Positions 8,596 through 16,463 of a DNA stretch of 46,152 nt are shown in pieces. Position 1 is the stretch's first letter; every line of letters begins with the position of its first letter. The translations under genes and the position numbers were made by a program. The stretch spans positions 1 through 46,152 of the forward strand of contig JAMOZY010000023.1 in the NCBI GenBank assembly GCA_023667695.1, written 5' to 3'. This DNA comes from Clostridium sp. GTDB lineage: Bacteria > Bacillota > Clostridia > Lachnospirales > Lachnospiraceae. The notes beneath the pieces were generated by a model. That model was not told the DNA's origin. It saw only the letters and a list, made by a program, of their open reading frames with translations, and did not search any database.

Positions 8596-8624
8596 TTGAA
8601 ATCCAAAAATAAAAGCACTATAAT
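8596..8624 (+). promoter_or_regulatory. Promoter of the lipoprotein gene
   Basis: A -35 TTGAAA (8596-8601) and a perfect -10 TATAAT (8619-8624) have a 17-bp spacer. The gene starts 54 bp downstream, after an AAAGGAGCGG ribosome-binding site. Confidence 0.7.
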
Positions 8625-8678
8625 AAAAATGCATTTCACTATTCGTTTTGTATATATATTGCAAAGGAGCGGATTTTT

Positions 8679-10490
8679 ATGTTCAAGAAAATTTCAAGAT
8701 GTACGGCGGCTTTTTTAGCGGCGACTTTATTTCTGACCTCCTGCGGGGTGAAGACGAACCAAACCGAAATTACACAGTCAGACGATGAAAACCAACCCCT
8801 TGCCGACAGCTCGGCTCTCTCTTGGGTGACGTGGGGCGGATATGACGAATTTTGGGAGCTGCTCGGCGAGACCTATCCCGATATTGAAATCGACTATGTG
8901 GGTTATGATGGCTCAAATTATTTGGGCTACAGCTGGGCGCAGATGAGGGCGGACGACATCACAGACCTGTTCAGTACCTCGCAGGTACTTGACAAGGAGC
9001 TTGCCAAAGAACGGCTTATAGACCTGTCGAGCTATGACTTTATGGGAGATATTTCCACGTCCATACTCGACCAAATGTCCGTGGACGGCGGGATTTATAT
9101 GCTGCCCGTCAACAACGGTATGTACGGAATACTCTACAACAAAACCCTTATGGAGGAGCACGGTTGGGAAGTCCCCACAAACTTCGAGGAGCTTGAAAAG
9201 CTCTGCGGCGAAATCGAGGAGGCGGGATTTATTCCCGGAATACTCGGCACACAGCTTACGGGTGCAAGCTTCGCAGCGGTGTTCAACCTTGCCAAAACCG
9301 ACTGGCTCACCACGCCGCAGGGTATGACGTGGGAGCGGGACTTCCTCGCGGGAAACGCTACGACAAAGGACAATGATAATTGGGAAAAAACCATAGAGTA
9401 TACGCAAAGATATATAGATATAGGTATGTTTTCCACAGTACCCAACGACCTGTCCAACACGGCGGTTATGACTGACTATATGTCACAGCGCAAAGCCGTG
9501 TTCTTTACAATGAGCGCACTTTTGGACTGCCCTTTGGAGAACGGCGACGAGTGGGGTATGATGCCCTATATCAGTGTGGATGGAAGCAAGAATGTCTATA
9601 TGTACAGCCCCACAAGCTACATAGGCATAAGCAAAAAGCTTGCCGAGCCGGGAAACGAGGAAAAGCTGGAAAAGGCTGTACGGGTGTTGTCGCTTATGTT
9701 TTCTGATGCGGGTCAGAAAGCTTTTATCGGTGACGACAAACCCTGCGTTATGGACGTTCTCGCCACCACCGACCTCCCCGAGGATTCCATTATATACGAC
9801 GCTCAGCAGGCTATGCGTGACGGACGGGCTTTCCATATGACATATGCAGGTTGGGAGAATATTCTCTCCGACGTGGGCCAGGGCTTCAAGGAATGGTTCA
9901 GGGGTGAAAACGATATGGACGGCGCAAAGGCTCTCGAGCATATGGACGAGCTTCAAAGCAGTTATCTGCAAAACAGGGAGTCGATGTATTTCTGCGAAAG
10001 CACAGCGGACTTTACCCTTGAAGAAACAGCGAGGCTCGTGGCGTGTGCTCTCGGTTCATCGGCTGACGCAGATGCGGCTATCGTTGCCTACGGAACGGAT
10101 TACAGAGACGGGCAAAAACTGAGAGCAGGCGTTACGGGCAGGCTTTATGCGGGCGGAATAAACGCAGAGACTTCTTACAGCATAACCCCCGGCGGCGACG
10201 GCGAATATACCGTAATGACTATGACGGGTGCGGAGGCGAAGGCTGTTGCGGAAGCGGGTTTCGACCTGTTCGGTGACGGTGATAATCTGCCCTATGTTCT
10301 TGTGACAAAGGGCGATGCAGAGCTTGAGGATGGAACAACCTACAAGGTCGCATTTGTAAACAACGGCTACACCGAGGAAGTAGGAACAACTTACGGCGCA
10401 GTCAACGAGGTAGGCTCTCTTAAAGATTTTGTACGCAATTGGCTCACGGAGCAGGGAACAGTTTCCCCCGATAAAATTATTTGGGAATAA
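8679..10490 (+). CDS. Lipoprotein: solute-binding domain fused to a 5'-nucleotidase-C-like domain
   Basis: A 603-residue lipoprotein. The signal peptide ends in the lipobox L19-T-S-C22. Residues of about 50-430 look like a family 1 extracellular solute-binding protein of an ABC importer (LSWVTWGGYDEFWELL; LPVNNGMYGILYNKTLMEEH; WEVPTNFEELEKLC). Residues of about 440-575 resemble the 5'-nucleotidase C-terminal domain (FTLEETARLVACAL; YRDGQKLRAGVTGRLYAGG; YTVMTMTGAEAKAVAEAG; LEDGTTYKVAFVN), an unusual partner that lacks its metallophosphatase half. No permease genes are adjacent. Codon use is richer in C-ending codons (GCC, CTC, ACC, GAC) than in neighbouring genes, which suggests transfer. The gene lies between convergent tkt and mecA, inside the inverted terminator pair. 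Substrate unknown. Confidence 0.8.
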   Translation: MFKKISRCTAAFLAATLFLTSCGVKTNQTEITQSDDENQPLADSSALSWVTWGGYDEFWELLGETYPDIEIDYVGYDGSNYLGYSWAQMRADDITDLFSTSQVLDKELAKERLIDLSSYDFMGDISTSILDQMSVDGGIYMLPVNNGMYGILYNKTLMEEHGWEVPTNFEELEKLCGEIEEAGFIPGILGTQLTGASFAAVFNLAKTDWLTTPQGMTWERDFLAGNATTKDNDNWEKTIEYTQRYIDIGMFSTVPNDLSNTAVMTDYMSQRKAVFFTMSALLDCPLENGDEWGMMPYISVDGSKNVYMYSPTSYIGISKKLAEPGNEEKLEKAVRVLSLMFSDAGQKAFIGDDKPCVMDVLATTDLPEDSIIYDAQQAMRDGRAFHMTYAGWENILSDVGQGFKEWFRGENDMDGAKALEHMDELQSSYLQNRESMYFCESTADFTLEETARLVACALGSSADADAAIVAYGTDYRDGQKLRAGVTGRLYAGGINAETSYSITPGGDGEYTVMTMTGAEAKAVAEAGFDLFGDGDNLPYVLVTKGDAELEDGTTYKVAFVNNGYTEEVGTTYGAVNEVGSLKDFVRNWLTEQGTVSPDKIIWE

Positions 10491-10561
10491 CCGTTGGTAC
10501 GGCTTTTTATAAAATGAAAGAATAAACAATAAATTTTCCAGGATTTCATCCTGAAAACAGC

Positions 10562-10609
10562 AAAAACGGAGCTGTCGCTTCTCGAATTTTTATTCGTTAA
10601 AGCGACAGC
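10562..10609 (-). terminator. mecA terminator, copy 2 of the inverted 39-bp pair
   Basis: Read on the minus strand, GCTGTCGCTT...AAGCGACAGC is followed by TCCGTTTTTGC, giving mecA a strong terminator. The 39-bp core (10571-10609) is the perfect reverse complement of 8441-8479. On the plus strand it may also stop read-through from the lipoprotein gene. Confidence 0.9.
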
Positions 10610-10657
10610 TCCGTTTCCATATCAGACCATATGAGGCGTTCCAATACCATTCATGGT

Positions 10658-11449
10658 CTATAATTCACCTAATGTCTGTAAAGCGGACCGCTTGATAATC
10701 GGTTGAAAATGCTCTGCCATATGATACGGCATTGCGTATGTGGTCTTTATCTTGGAGCCAAATTCACATAACGTATTGCATACTAAGTTAAACTCATCGG
10801 AAGTATGTTCGGAACGATTCAATATCAGGTAATACCGGGCATCCCTTGGATTCTTAAATAACGTATTCTCACCGTTGTATATGCCGTGCAGTTGTTCTGC
10901 CGCAGATGTTACATTGCTTAATGCGGAAAAGACGAAAATACGATAGATGTCGTGTGTTTTTTCTGCTGTTTTTTTCGCAGAAATCTTTTCTGCCGTAGAA
11001 GCCAGCGGATTAAATGTCTGGTTTTCTGAAGCTGCGTTTCTTACCGCCTCCAGGTTCTCTACGATATTGCCAAGGACGTCAAATATACTGGTGGAATCAT
11101 CATAGTCCTCGTCCTCCTCGTGTTCCTCATCCTCATCAAAATCATCATAGTCATCCGCAGAGGATTTGGTAAACTTGGAAAAACGGGTATCTAATTCTTC
11201 CGGATCTTCAACCTTGGTAATAATTAAAATCAAACAGTCAGGATTGACTGGGATTGCCTCTATCATTAAAGGAATATCTCCGACCTCGAATCCAACATCA
11301 TCAGAAGCCTTCTGCATCATATCGCGGAATAATGCTTTTGCCCGATCTGTACCGTATGCAAGCTCAGTAAGTCGTATATTATGATCAGCTAAATCGGATT
11401 TGTTTAAAGTACAACGAATTTGATTCTCATTTAATTTCTCAATCTTCAT
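10658..11449 (-). CDS. mecA: Adaptor protein MecA
   Basis: A 263-residue protein. It opens MKIEKLNENQIRCTLNKSDL and continues with a block containing ELAYGTDRAKALFRDMM, the MecA N-terminal substrate-binding domain. A strongly acidic linker of D and E runs through about residues 108-130. The C-terminal half (HDIYRIFVFSALSNVTSAAEQ through PYHMAEHFQPIIKRSA) is the part that in MecA binds ClpC. MecA delivers substrates to the ClpCP protease and controls competence and stress regulators in Firmicutes. AAGGAGATGATTCG precedes the ATG. The acidic linker is long, giving a somewhat larger protein than the Bacillus one. Confidence 0.92.
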   Translation of the reverse strand: MKIEKLNENQIRCTLNKSDLADHNIRLTELAYGTDRAKALFRDMMQKASDDVGFEVGDIPLMIEAIPVNPDCLILIITKVEDPEELDTRFSKFTKSSADDYDDFDEDEEHEEDEDYDDSTSIFDVLGNIVENLEAVRNAASENQTFNPLASTAEKISAKKTAEKTHDIYRIFVFSALSNVTSAAEQLHGIYNGENTLFKNPRDARYYLILNRSEHTSDEFNLVCNTLCEFGSKIKTTYAMPYHMAEHFQPIIKRSALQTLGEL

Positions 11450-11591
11450 CGAATCATCTCCTTTTCCTTATAATACGGTTACATTATACTTTAGTGCATA
11501 GGTGTATTCTTAGTTTAACACAAATTAATCATATGTAAAGAGGATTTATACGGTAATTTTGTAAATTTTTTAGAAAAAGATAAAAAAAACA

Positions 11592-11620
11592 TTGAATTTT
11601 GTCAAAATATTGATTATACT
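11592..11620 (+). promoter_or_regulatory. Promoter of the 11.6-12.0 kb unit
   Basis: A -35 TTGAAT (11592-11597) and a -10 TATACT (11615-11620) have a 17-bp spacer. A strong ribosome-binding site (AAAAAGGAGG, 11645-11654) follows about 30 nt downstream. Confidence 0.6.
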
Positions 11621-11662
11621 CTTACGGAGAGATAACCAAATATCAAAAAGGAGGTTAATTAT

Positions 11663-11911
11663 ATGAATCCTGATCATTTCTGATATTCTAAGGGATTCTT
11701 ATCTTGAGAATCAGATGTTTTTCTCATTCAGGTCTGTCTCTGTATTCAAGAACTGTTAAATGATGATGAATATTCCATGCATGATTTTCTCATTCCGGAT
11801 TGTCTCACAGCTTTGCACCTGGATGATGGGAGGTCTTATGGCGTTTACGCTTGTCCAGATTTCATGCGTGGCAAGGAAGGTGATGCCGGCTTTTTAATAA
11901 TTTTGAAATAA
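11663..11911 (+). pseudogene. Broken small gene or structured RNA with a 6-codon ORF
   Basis: A near-ideal RBS leads to an ATG at 11663, but the frame stops after six codons (MNPDHF, TGA at 11681). Sense frames continue in other phases: ILRDSYLENQMFFS from about 11687, and then a 66-codon open frame at 11714-11911 with no good start (begins DVFLIQVCLCIQELLNDDEY, ends MRGKEGDAGFLIILK). Two or more frameshifts in an ancestral gene of about 80 codons would explain this. Two segments repeat (FLIQVCLCIQEL and FLIPDCLTALHL). Alternatively it is a leader peptide on a regulatory RNA. A clean promoter and terminator are kept, so it is probably still transcribed. Family unrecognised. Confidence 0.45.
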
Positions 11912-11972
11912 AATATTACACAAATCATACCATTACACAAAAACAGTTTGTATGCTGTTTGGCAATTCAGAA

Positions 11973-12004
11973 GCAGGTGCCATCCCATTGGCGCCTGCTT
12001 TTTT
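11973..12004 (+). terminator. Rho-independent terminator
   Basis: GCAGGTGCC (11973-11981) and GGCGCCTGC (11990-11998) pair with one G-T wobble and are followed by TTTTTTC. It ends the transcription unit that starts at 11592. With the promoter and broken gene it accounts for the 595-bp gap 11450-12044. Confidence 0.88.
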
Positions 12005-12044
12005 CAATCGTATTTAAGAAATTCAAAACAGCGTCCGTCTGAAA

Positions 12045-12752
12045 TCATTTCGGTAAGGAATCTGTCTCGGACAGATTCAGATAGGTTCTGACACCTCTGG
12101 ATATAGCATAAGCAATTTTATCCTGATATATATCTGTATTCAGTAGAGCAGATTCTGTGGGATTTGACAAAAACCCACATTCTACAATCACAGCCGGACA
12201 GCTTACATTTTTTAAAATGTAATAGGAATCATTGGATTTATGTCTACGGGTATTGTCCGGCTCAACGGTTTCAATCAGTGAATTTTGAATGCATTCCGCT
12301 AATAGCTGACTGTTGTTCGAGGTATGATAATAGAAGGTCTGAGCGCCGTGTTCCTTGGTTGAAGAAAAGCTATTTTGATGAATGCTGACCATAAGGTCGG
12401 CCTGATACTGTTCGACCAGAGCCACCCGGTTTCGCATATCCGATTGTTTTTTGTTACGGGCATCCGGGTCATTCAGACTGCAGTCCTCTTCCCTGGTCAG
12501 ATAAACCTGGCAGTCCTGGGCCTCCAGATAGACCTTCAACCGCAGGGCAATGGCAAGATTGATATCTTTTTCTAATGTATTGTCGGCAGATACCTTTCCG
12601 GGGTCGAAGCCCCCATGACCTACATCAATCACTACAATGCTACGTTCTCTGGATTCCCGAAATACCTGAACCAGCGGGAGGCGCAGGCATATGATTAACG
12701 CCAGAAGGAGTAAGACGCTGATTACCAGTACGTGCTTTTTTACTTTTTTCAT
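12045..12752 (-). CDS. cwlD: N-acetylmuramoyl-L-alanine amidase, CwlD-like
   Basis: A 235-residue amidase_3 enzyme that cleaves the amide between muramic acid and the stem peptide. One N-terminal membrane anchor (HVLVISVLLLLALIICL) is followed by the zinc-binding and catalytic motifs: IDVGHGGFDPG (His), LEKDINLAIA (Glu), VSIHQNSF (His) and VIVECGFLSNPTE (catalytic Glu). Size and the anchor match CwlD, which makes muramic-delta-lactam in the spore cortex; in a non-sporulating host it would be a general amidase. The start at 12752 is chosen because GAGG lies 8 nt upstream; the longer frame from 12815 has no RBS. The cwlD symbol is by resemblance only. Confidence 0.85.
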   Translation of the reverse strand: MKKVKKHVLVISVLLLLALIICLRLPLVQVFRESRERSIVVIDVGHGGFDPGKVSADNTLEKDINLAIALRLKVYLEAQDCQVYLTREEDCSLNDPDARNKKQSDMRNRVALVEQYQADLMVSIHQNSFSSTKEHGAQTFYYHTSNNSQLLAECIQNSLIETVEPDNTRRHKSNDSYYILKNVSCPAVIVECGFLSNPTESALLNTDIYQDKIAYAISRGVRTYLNLSETDSLPK

Positions 12753-12878
12753 GAAATACCTCAAAAATTCATAAAAAGCTGTCGTTATAGTATATTCTTG
12801 TGCTATAATTTTCATGCAAATTTATGAAGGAATCATTTGTAAGGCGGAAGAAATTTTAAAGTAAAAGGAGGATGCTAT

Positions 12879-13358
12879 ATGCTTGTTTTAGTGGAAGGCT
12901 TGGTCATGTGTTTTATTTTAATGCTCGTTTGCGTGATTGGTATTGCCAACGGAGCTGTCGGCTGCGTATTTTTTTATGAAAAAAGCATACAGGAAAGAGT
13001 TGTAGAGCTTGGACTTATTACCAAGGATAGAATCAAAAGGAATTCTGCTATTGCCGGCATTGCCGTGTATATTCCCATTTTGTTTTTTGCTCCTGCTATG
13101 GTATATGTTATCAACGGAGCAAGGGGATTTGGAGAAATATTCTGGCAGATTCTGGTTATATATATGATAGAAGGGGTGTTTGACCGACTCTTTATAGATT
13201 GGTATTGGGTTGGGAAGACAAAGACCTGGATTATTCCTGGTACAGAAGACTTAATGCCCTATATTCCCAAAAGAGTATTTATAAAAAAATGGGTGGCAAC
13301 AATTGTGGGATATCCGGTTTTGGCAGGGATTCTTTCTGCCATACTGTCGTTGTTTTAA
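12879..13358 (+). CDS. Four-helix membrane protein of unknown function
   Basis: A 159-residue protein with about four membrane segments (near residues 2-30, 54-78, 84-100 and 138-158). A polar stretch between TM3 and TM4 holds the striking motif FDRLFIDWYWVGKTKTW. I do not recognise a family with certainty. AAAGGAGG precedes the ATG. An extended -10 (TGCTATAAT, 12801-12809) lies in the divergent spacer shared with the amidase gene. Nothing in the context suggests a role. Confidence 0.75.
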   Translation: MLVLVEGLVMCFILMLVCVIGIANGAVGCVFFYEKSIQERVVELGLITKDRIKRNSAIAGIAVYIPILFFAPAMVYVINGARGFGEIFWQILVIYMIEGVFDRLFIDWYWVGKTKTWIIPGTEDLMPYIPKRVFIKKWVATIVGYPVLAGILSAILSLF

Positions 13359-13390
13359 AAACAATCTATATTTGTTAAAATTTAATGAAA

Positions 13391-13516
13391 GTCAATAACC
13401 TCGCTGCAAGCAGCGGGGCATGGAACTTGAATGCTGCAGAGCAGCGGGTATTGACCCTTGTGGCAGTTGTCAAGGTTATGCAAGCATGACTCTGACTCGT
13501 TGGTCGCAGGAATAAA
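13391..13516 (-). repeat. Dispersed intergenic repeat, long copy C (reverse)
   Basis: Its reverse complement reads TTATTCCTGCGACCAACGAG, then CATGCTTGCATAACCTTGAC, CAAGGGTCAATACCC, CATGCCCCGCTGCTTGCAGC and GTTATTGAC. This is the same block order as copies A and B. It fills the gap between the membrane protein gene and the Sua5 gene. Confidence 0.65.
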
Positions 13517-13534
13517 ACGGAGTAGAAAGGAAAC

Positions 13535-14605
13535 ATGAATACAATAATTGCAGCCGTTGATAGCGGCATTACAGAAGAAGAACGGAATCCGGACCTGGAA
13601 CAAGCAGCGGAAATCCTAAGGCAGGGCGGTCTGGTGGCATTTCCTACAGAGACGGTGTATGGTCTGGGAGGAGATGCGCTGAATCCCAGGGCGTCTGAGA
13701 AGATTTATGCAGCCAAGGGCAGACCTTCCGATAATCCGTTGATTGTTCATATTGCAAGAGAGGAGGATTTGGAGCGGATTGCAAGGGATATTCCGGAGGC
13801 GGCTTATCCGCTGATGGATGTATTCTGGCCCGGTCCTCTGACCCTGATATTCCGGAAGCAGTCCATTGTGCCGGACAGTACGACCGGTGGACTGGATACG
13901 GTAGCAGTACGGATGCCCTCCCATCATGTGGCATATGAGCTGATTCGCCGCTCTGGTGTGATGCTGGCAGCTCCCAGCGCCAATTCCTCCGGACGGCCAA
14001 GCCCGACGAACGCAGAGCATGTGAAGGAGGATTTGGAGGGCAAGATTGACATGATTCTGGATGGCGGCAGCTGTCAATACGGAATCGAATCTACCATTGT
14101 GGACCTGACCGGAAAGGTTCCTATGATATTAAGGCCGGGGTATATTACCAGAGAAATGCTGGAGGCAGTGATTGGCGAGGTGGCAGTAGACCCGGGAATT
14201 ATAAAGGAAGAAGCGGATATAAGACCGAAAGCACCGGGGATGAAGTATACCCATTATGCCCCTAAGGGAATCCTGTCTATTGTGGAAGGGGATTCTGCAG
14301 AAAAGGTCATTTCTTGCATTAACCGTCAGGTGAAGGAACGGCAGAAGGCAGGCTTTCGGACAGGAGTATTGGCTACCGCCTTTAATGCACCGGCATATGA
14401 TGCAGACGAGGTGATAAGCATAGGAGATAGAGCGGATGAAGTGATGATTTCTGCCAATCTGTACCGTACTCTGCGGGAATTCGATGCCAGGGGAGTGGAT
14501 TACATTTATTCCGAATCCTTTGCCGGCAGCGGACTTGGAACAGCAATTATGAACCGGCTGATGAAGGCGGCGGGACATCGGGTGATTCAGATAACGGATG
14601 GATAA
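13535..14605 (+). CDS. ywlC: L-threonylcarbamoyladenylate synthase (Sua5/YwlC)
   Basis: A 356-residue enzyme that makes threonylcarbamoyl-AMP for t6A modification at position 37 of ANN-decoding tRNAs. The YrdC domain is clear: GGLVAFPTETVYGLGGDAL, AAKGRPSDNPLIVHI, FWPGPLTLIF, LAAPSANSSGRPSPT and QYGIESTIVDL. A linker with RPKAPGMKYTHYAPKG leads to the C-terminal Sua5 domain (about residues 240-356), which marks the long Sua5 form, as opposed to short TsaC. AGAAAGGAAAC precedes the ATG. An N-terminal extension of about 20 residues comes before the YrdC core. The gene stands alone between two intergenic repeats. Confidence 0.93.
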   Translation: MNTIIAAVDSGITEEERNPDLEQAAEILRQGGLVAFPTETVYGLGGDALNPRASEKIYAAKGRPSDNPLIVHIAREEDLERIARDIPEAAYPLMDVFWPGPLTLIFRKQSIVPDSTTGGLDTVAVRMPSHHVAYELIRRSGVMLAAPSANSSGRPSPTNAEHVKEDLEGKIDMILDGGSCQYGIESTIVDLTGKVPMILRPGYITREMLEAVIGEVAVDPGIIKEEADIRPKAPGMKYTHYAPKGILSIVEGDSAEKVISCINRQVKERQKAGFRTGVLATAFNAPAYDADEVISIGDRADEVMISANLYRTLREFDARGVDYIYSESFAGSGLGTAIMNRLMKAAGHRVIQITDG

Positions 14606-14679
14606 ATGCATGTATTCTTAATATTTGGGACAAACGTGTCGATATTAACCCAAAATGAAAAGGTAGAGAGGTGGCAGCT

Positions 14680-15441
14680 ATGAATATAAATTCTGTAATC
14701 TGCAATCGATACAAGAGTGCGGCAGCAGAAGGAAAAGCATTAGACCGATTCCAGACAGCAAATCCATCGGCTTCCCCCAAAAAGGATTTATTGGAGATAT
14801 CATCCGAGGCATATGGGATGCAGAAAGATAAAACAATCAGTGCTGTATCCGGAAAAGATATTTTGGGAATCACCCTTGGTGATAAAGAAAATGTATTTAT
14901 TATTCATTTTTCAGATTCGGCTATGGTCAACAGAACTGTTTTCAGAGGATACATAACTGTAAATGGCGAAGATGTAGAGTTGTCGGATGAAGTGAAGAAA
15001 CAAATGATAGATGTTGACAAGCAGGCACAGGCTGACAGGGAAAATTCATATAACGAATATGTTATCCAGCATGAATTGGCGGTTGCTAAACAGCAGAGCG
15101 AGACATGGAAAAATGTGTATAAGGATTTGTTTGAAGCAGTTGAAATAGCTGCAAAAATCTCAAATGGGGAGCAGGTATCCAGCCAGGAAATGAAGAAATT
15201 GATACAAACCGATTCGAAGCTATATGCAATGGCAAAGGCTGCCGCTGCTATGTCTGAAAGAAAGGCTCGGCAGAACAAAAAAGAAAGCAGTGGTGCAGAT
15301 GCAGAAGAACATTTATCAGAGGAAAAAGCAGAAGGGGTAAGCTGGTCTGATTTTAACTGGAATTCATATGAAACCCAGGTCCGTATTTTGATGGAAGAAA
15401 AACCGGAGGTTATAAGCGTTTCAGAGGGTGAGGTTGGTTAA
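14680..15441 (+). CDS. Hypothetical protein, Lachnospiraceae-type
   Basis: A 253-residue soluble protein I do not recognise. The N-terminus (MNINSVICNRYKSAAA) is followed by a mixed alpha/beta part with KTISAVSGKDILGITLGDKE, and then a long charged helical stretch (about residues 110-230, rich in K, E, Q and A) likely to form coiled coil. No signal peptide or membrane segment is seen. The short ending NWNSYETQVRILMEEKPE is hydrophobic. The ATG at 14680 is preferred over a GTG at 14671 because GAGAGGTG lies 6 nt upstream. A perfect terminator follows. It may be flagella- or surface-associated by analogy with similar small Clostridia proteins, but that is a guess. Confidence 0.75.
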   Translation: MNINSVICNRYKSAAAEGKALDRFQTANPSASPKKDLLEISSEAYGMQKDKTISAVSGKDILGITLGDKENVFIIHFSDSAMVNRTVFRGYITVNGEDVELSDEVKKQMIDVDKQAQADRENSYNEYVIQHELAVAKQQSETWKNVYKDLFEAVEIAAKISNGEQVSSQEMKKLIQTDSKLYAMAKAAAAMSERKARQNKKESSGADAEEHLSEEKAEGVSWSDFNWNSYETQVRILMEEKPEVISVSEGEVG

Positions 15442-15474
15442 TCGGATTGAGAGTTTAGTTTGGATGGGGATAAC

Positions 15475-15513
15475 AAGTTAAAGTTTAAAGGGATTTAGGC
15501 TTTAACTTTTTTA
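15475..15513 (+). terminator. Rho-independent terminator
   Basis: The perfect arms AAGTTAAAG (15475-15483) and CTTTAACTT (15500-15508) run into TTTTTTATT. It ends the unknown gene at 14680. Confidence 0.85.
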
Positions 15514-15614
15514 TTCACGCGAGCAATATGGATATTTGACGAATGCCGCGAGGGTCAAATGCCAAGGAATAAGCCGGATTATGCCCCGTGGCTTGCTGCG
15601 GGATATTTGACTTT
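15513..15614 (+). repeat. Dispersed intergenic repeat, long copy B
   Basis: CGCGAGCAAT, GGATATTTGACGAATGCCGC, GAGGGTCAAATGCC and TTATGCCCCGTGGCTTGCTG match copy A in order; this copy lacks copy A's inner insert. It lies between a terminator and the rpiB gene. Confidence 0.75.
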
Positions 15615-15726
15615 GGCTGTATAATTTGAAAATACAGAGGAATGAGTAGAAATAAAGCAAAAGATAGTGGAAATGTCTAAGCGGTTGTATTAAAATAATG
15701 AAGGTATAGAAGGAGGTAAATGACGC

Positions 15727-16152
15727 ATGATAGCATTAGGAAGTGATCACGGCGGATATGGTCTGAAGCAGGAAATCAAAAAACACTTAACGGAAAAAGG
15801 AATTGCATATAAGGATTATGGCTGTGATAGCGAGGAAGCCTGTGATTATCCGGTATTTGGAAAAGCGGTTGCTGATGCAGTAGCAGGAGGGGAATGTGAA
15901 AAGGGTATTCTTATCTGTGGTACTGGTATCGGCATGTCCATGGTCGCCAATAAGGTATCCGGTGTCCGGGCGGCAGTATGCCATGACTGTTTTAGCGTGC
16001 AGGCAACCAGAGAGCATAATGATGCTAATGTTCTTGCCATGGGAGCAAGGGTGATTGGACCGGGACTTGCGTTAAAGATTGTGGACATTTTTTTGGAAAC
16101 ACCATTTTCAAATGAGGAACGGCATGTCAGAAGAATTCATATGATGGAATAA
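15727..16152 (+). CDS. rpiB: Ribose-5-phosphate isomerase B
   Basis: A 141-residue full-length RpiB/LacAB-family isomerase that interconverts ribose 5-phosphate and ribulose 5-phosphate. Motifs seen: the start IALGSDHGGYGLK (Asp and His of the sugar-phosphate site), DYGCDSEEACDYPVF, GILICGTGIGMSMVANK (anion-hole loop with the catalytic Cys typical of RpiB), AVCHDCFSVQATREHNDANV, and a C-terminal basic segment (NEERHVRRIHMME). AGAAGGAGG lies upstream of the ATG. It sits directly before the ATP synthase promoter, with no terminator visible between them, so some read-through into the atp operon is possible. Confidence 0.95.
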   Translation: MIALGSDHGGYGLKQEIKKHLTEKGIAYKDYGCDSEEACDYPVFGKAVADAVAGGECEKGILICGTGIGMSMVANKVSGVRAAVCHDCFSVQATREHNDANVLAMGARVIGPGLALKIVDIFLETPFSNEERHVRRIHMME

Positions 16153-16164
16153 AAGTATTTTTTC

Positions 16165-16193
16165 TAGACTTTTTTGGTATAATTTAGTATAAT
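16165..16193 (+). promoter_or_regulatory. Promoter of the ATP synthase operon
   Basis: TAGACT (16165-16170), a 17-bp spacer and TATAAT (16188-16193) form a plausible promoter. A second TATAAT (16178-16183) lies just upstream with no good -35. Both point into the first gene of the operon at 16215. Confidence 0.5.
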
Positions 16194-16214
16194 TTACTGC
16201 GAGGTGATAGAATC

Positions 16215-16463
16215 ATGAAGGAGTACAAACAAATATTCAGGGTGGTAGCACTGATTTCCCAGGTTGGAATAACTATGTTATCATCTGTTTTTGTTTGTGG
16301 ACTGATTGGTTATTTTATTGATGACCGCTTTCAAACCCATACATTTATCGTTTTTTTGGTGCTTGGGATTGCGGGCGGTTATCGGGCAGTGTATTCCTTG
16401 ATTAAACAGTTTATTGTCAAAAAGGAGGATCAGGCGAATGAGGAGACTGGATCCGACCGTTAG
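16215..16463 (+). CDS. AtpZ/AtpI-family small membrane protein
   Basis: An 82-residue protein with two membrane segments (about residues 10-32 and 42-62), separated by GYFIDDRFQTHTF, which fits the AtpZ/putative F0F1-ATPase-subunit family (glycine-rich first helix, an acidic pair in the loop). Such proteins are encoded first in many atp operons and help assemble the c-ring or act in Mg2+/Ca2+ transport. It overlaps the next gene by 26 nt, indicating translational coupling. GAGGTGATAGAATC precedes the ATG. Confidence 0.8.
   Translation: MKEYKQIFRVVALISQVGITMLSSVFVCGLIGYFIDDRFQTHTFIVFLVLGIAGGYRAVYSLIKQFIVKKEDQANEETGSDR

Noticed and set aside
10490-10512. A small CCGT/ACGG hairpin with a T-run after the lipoprotein gene.
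   Set aside because: Only a 4-bp stem; too weak to call as a separate terminator beside the strong one at 10571.
11838-11897. A 19-codon ORF (MAFTLVQISCVARKVMPAF) with GGGAGG upstream.
   Set aside because: Overlaps a longer open frame in another phase; too short and composition not protein-like enough to call.
12753-12815. A longer N-terminus for the CwlD-like amidase.
   Set aside because: No ribosome-binding site precedes the ATG at 12815, while GAGG precedes the ATG at 12752 and the membrane anchor begins there.
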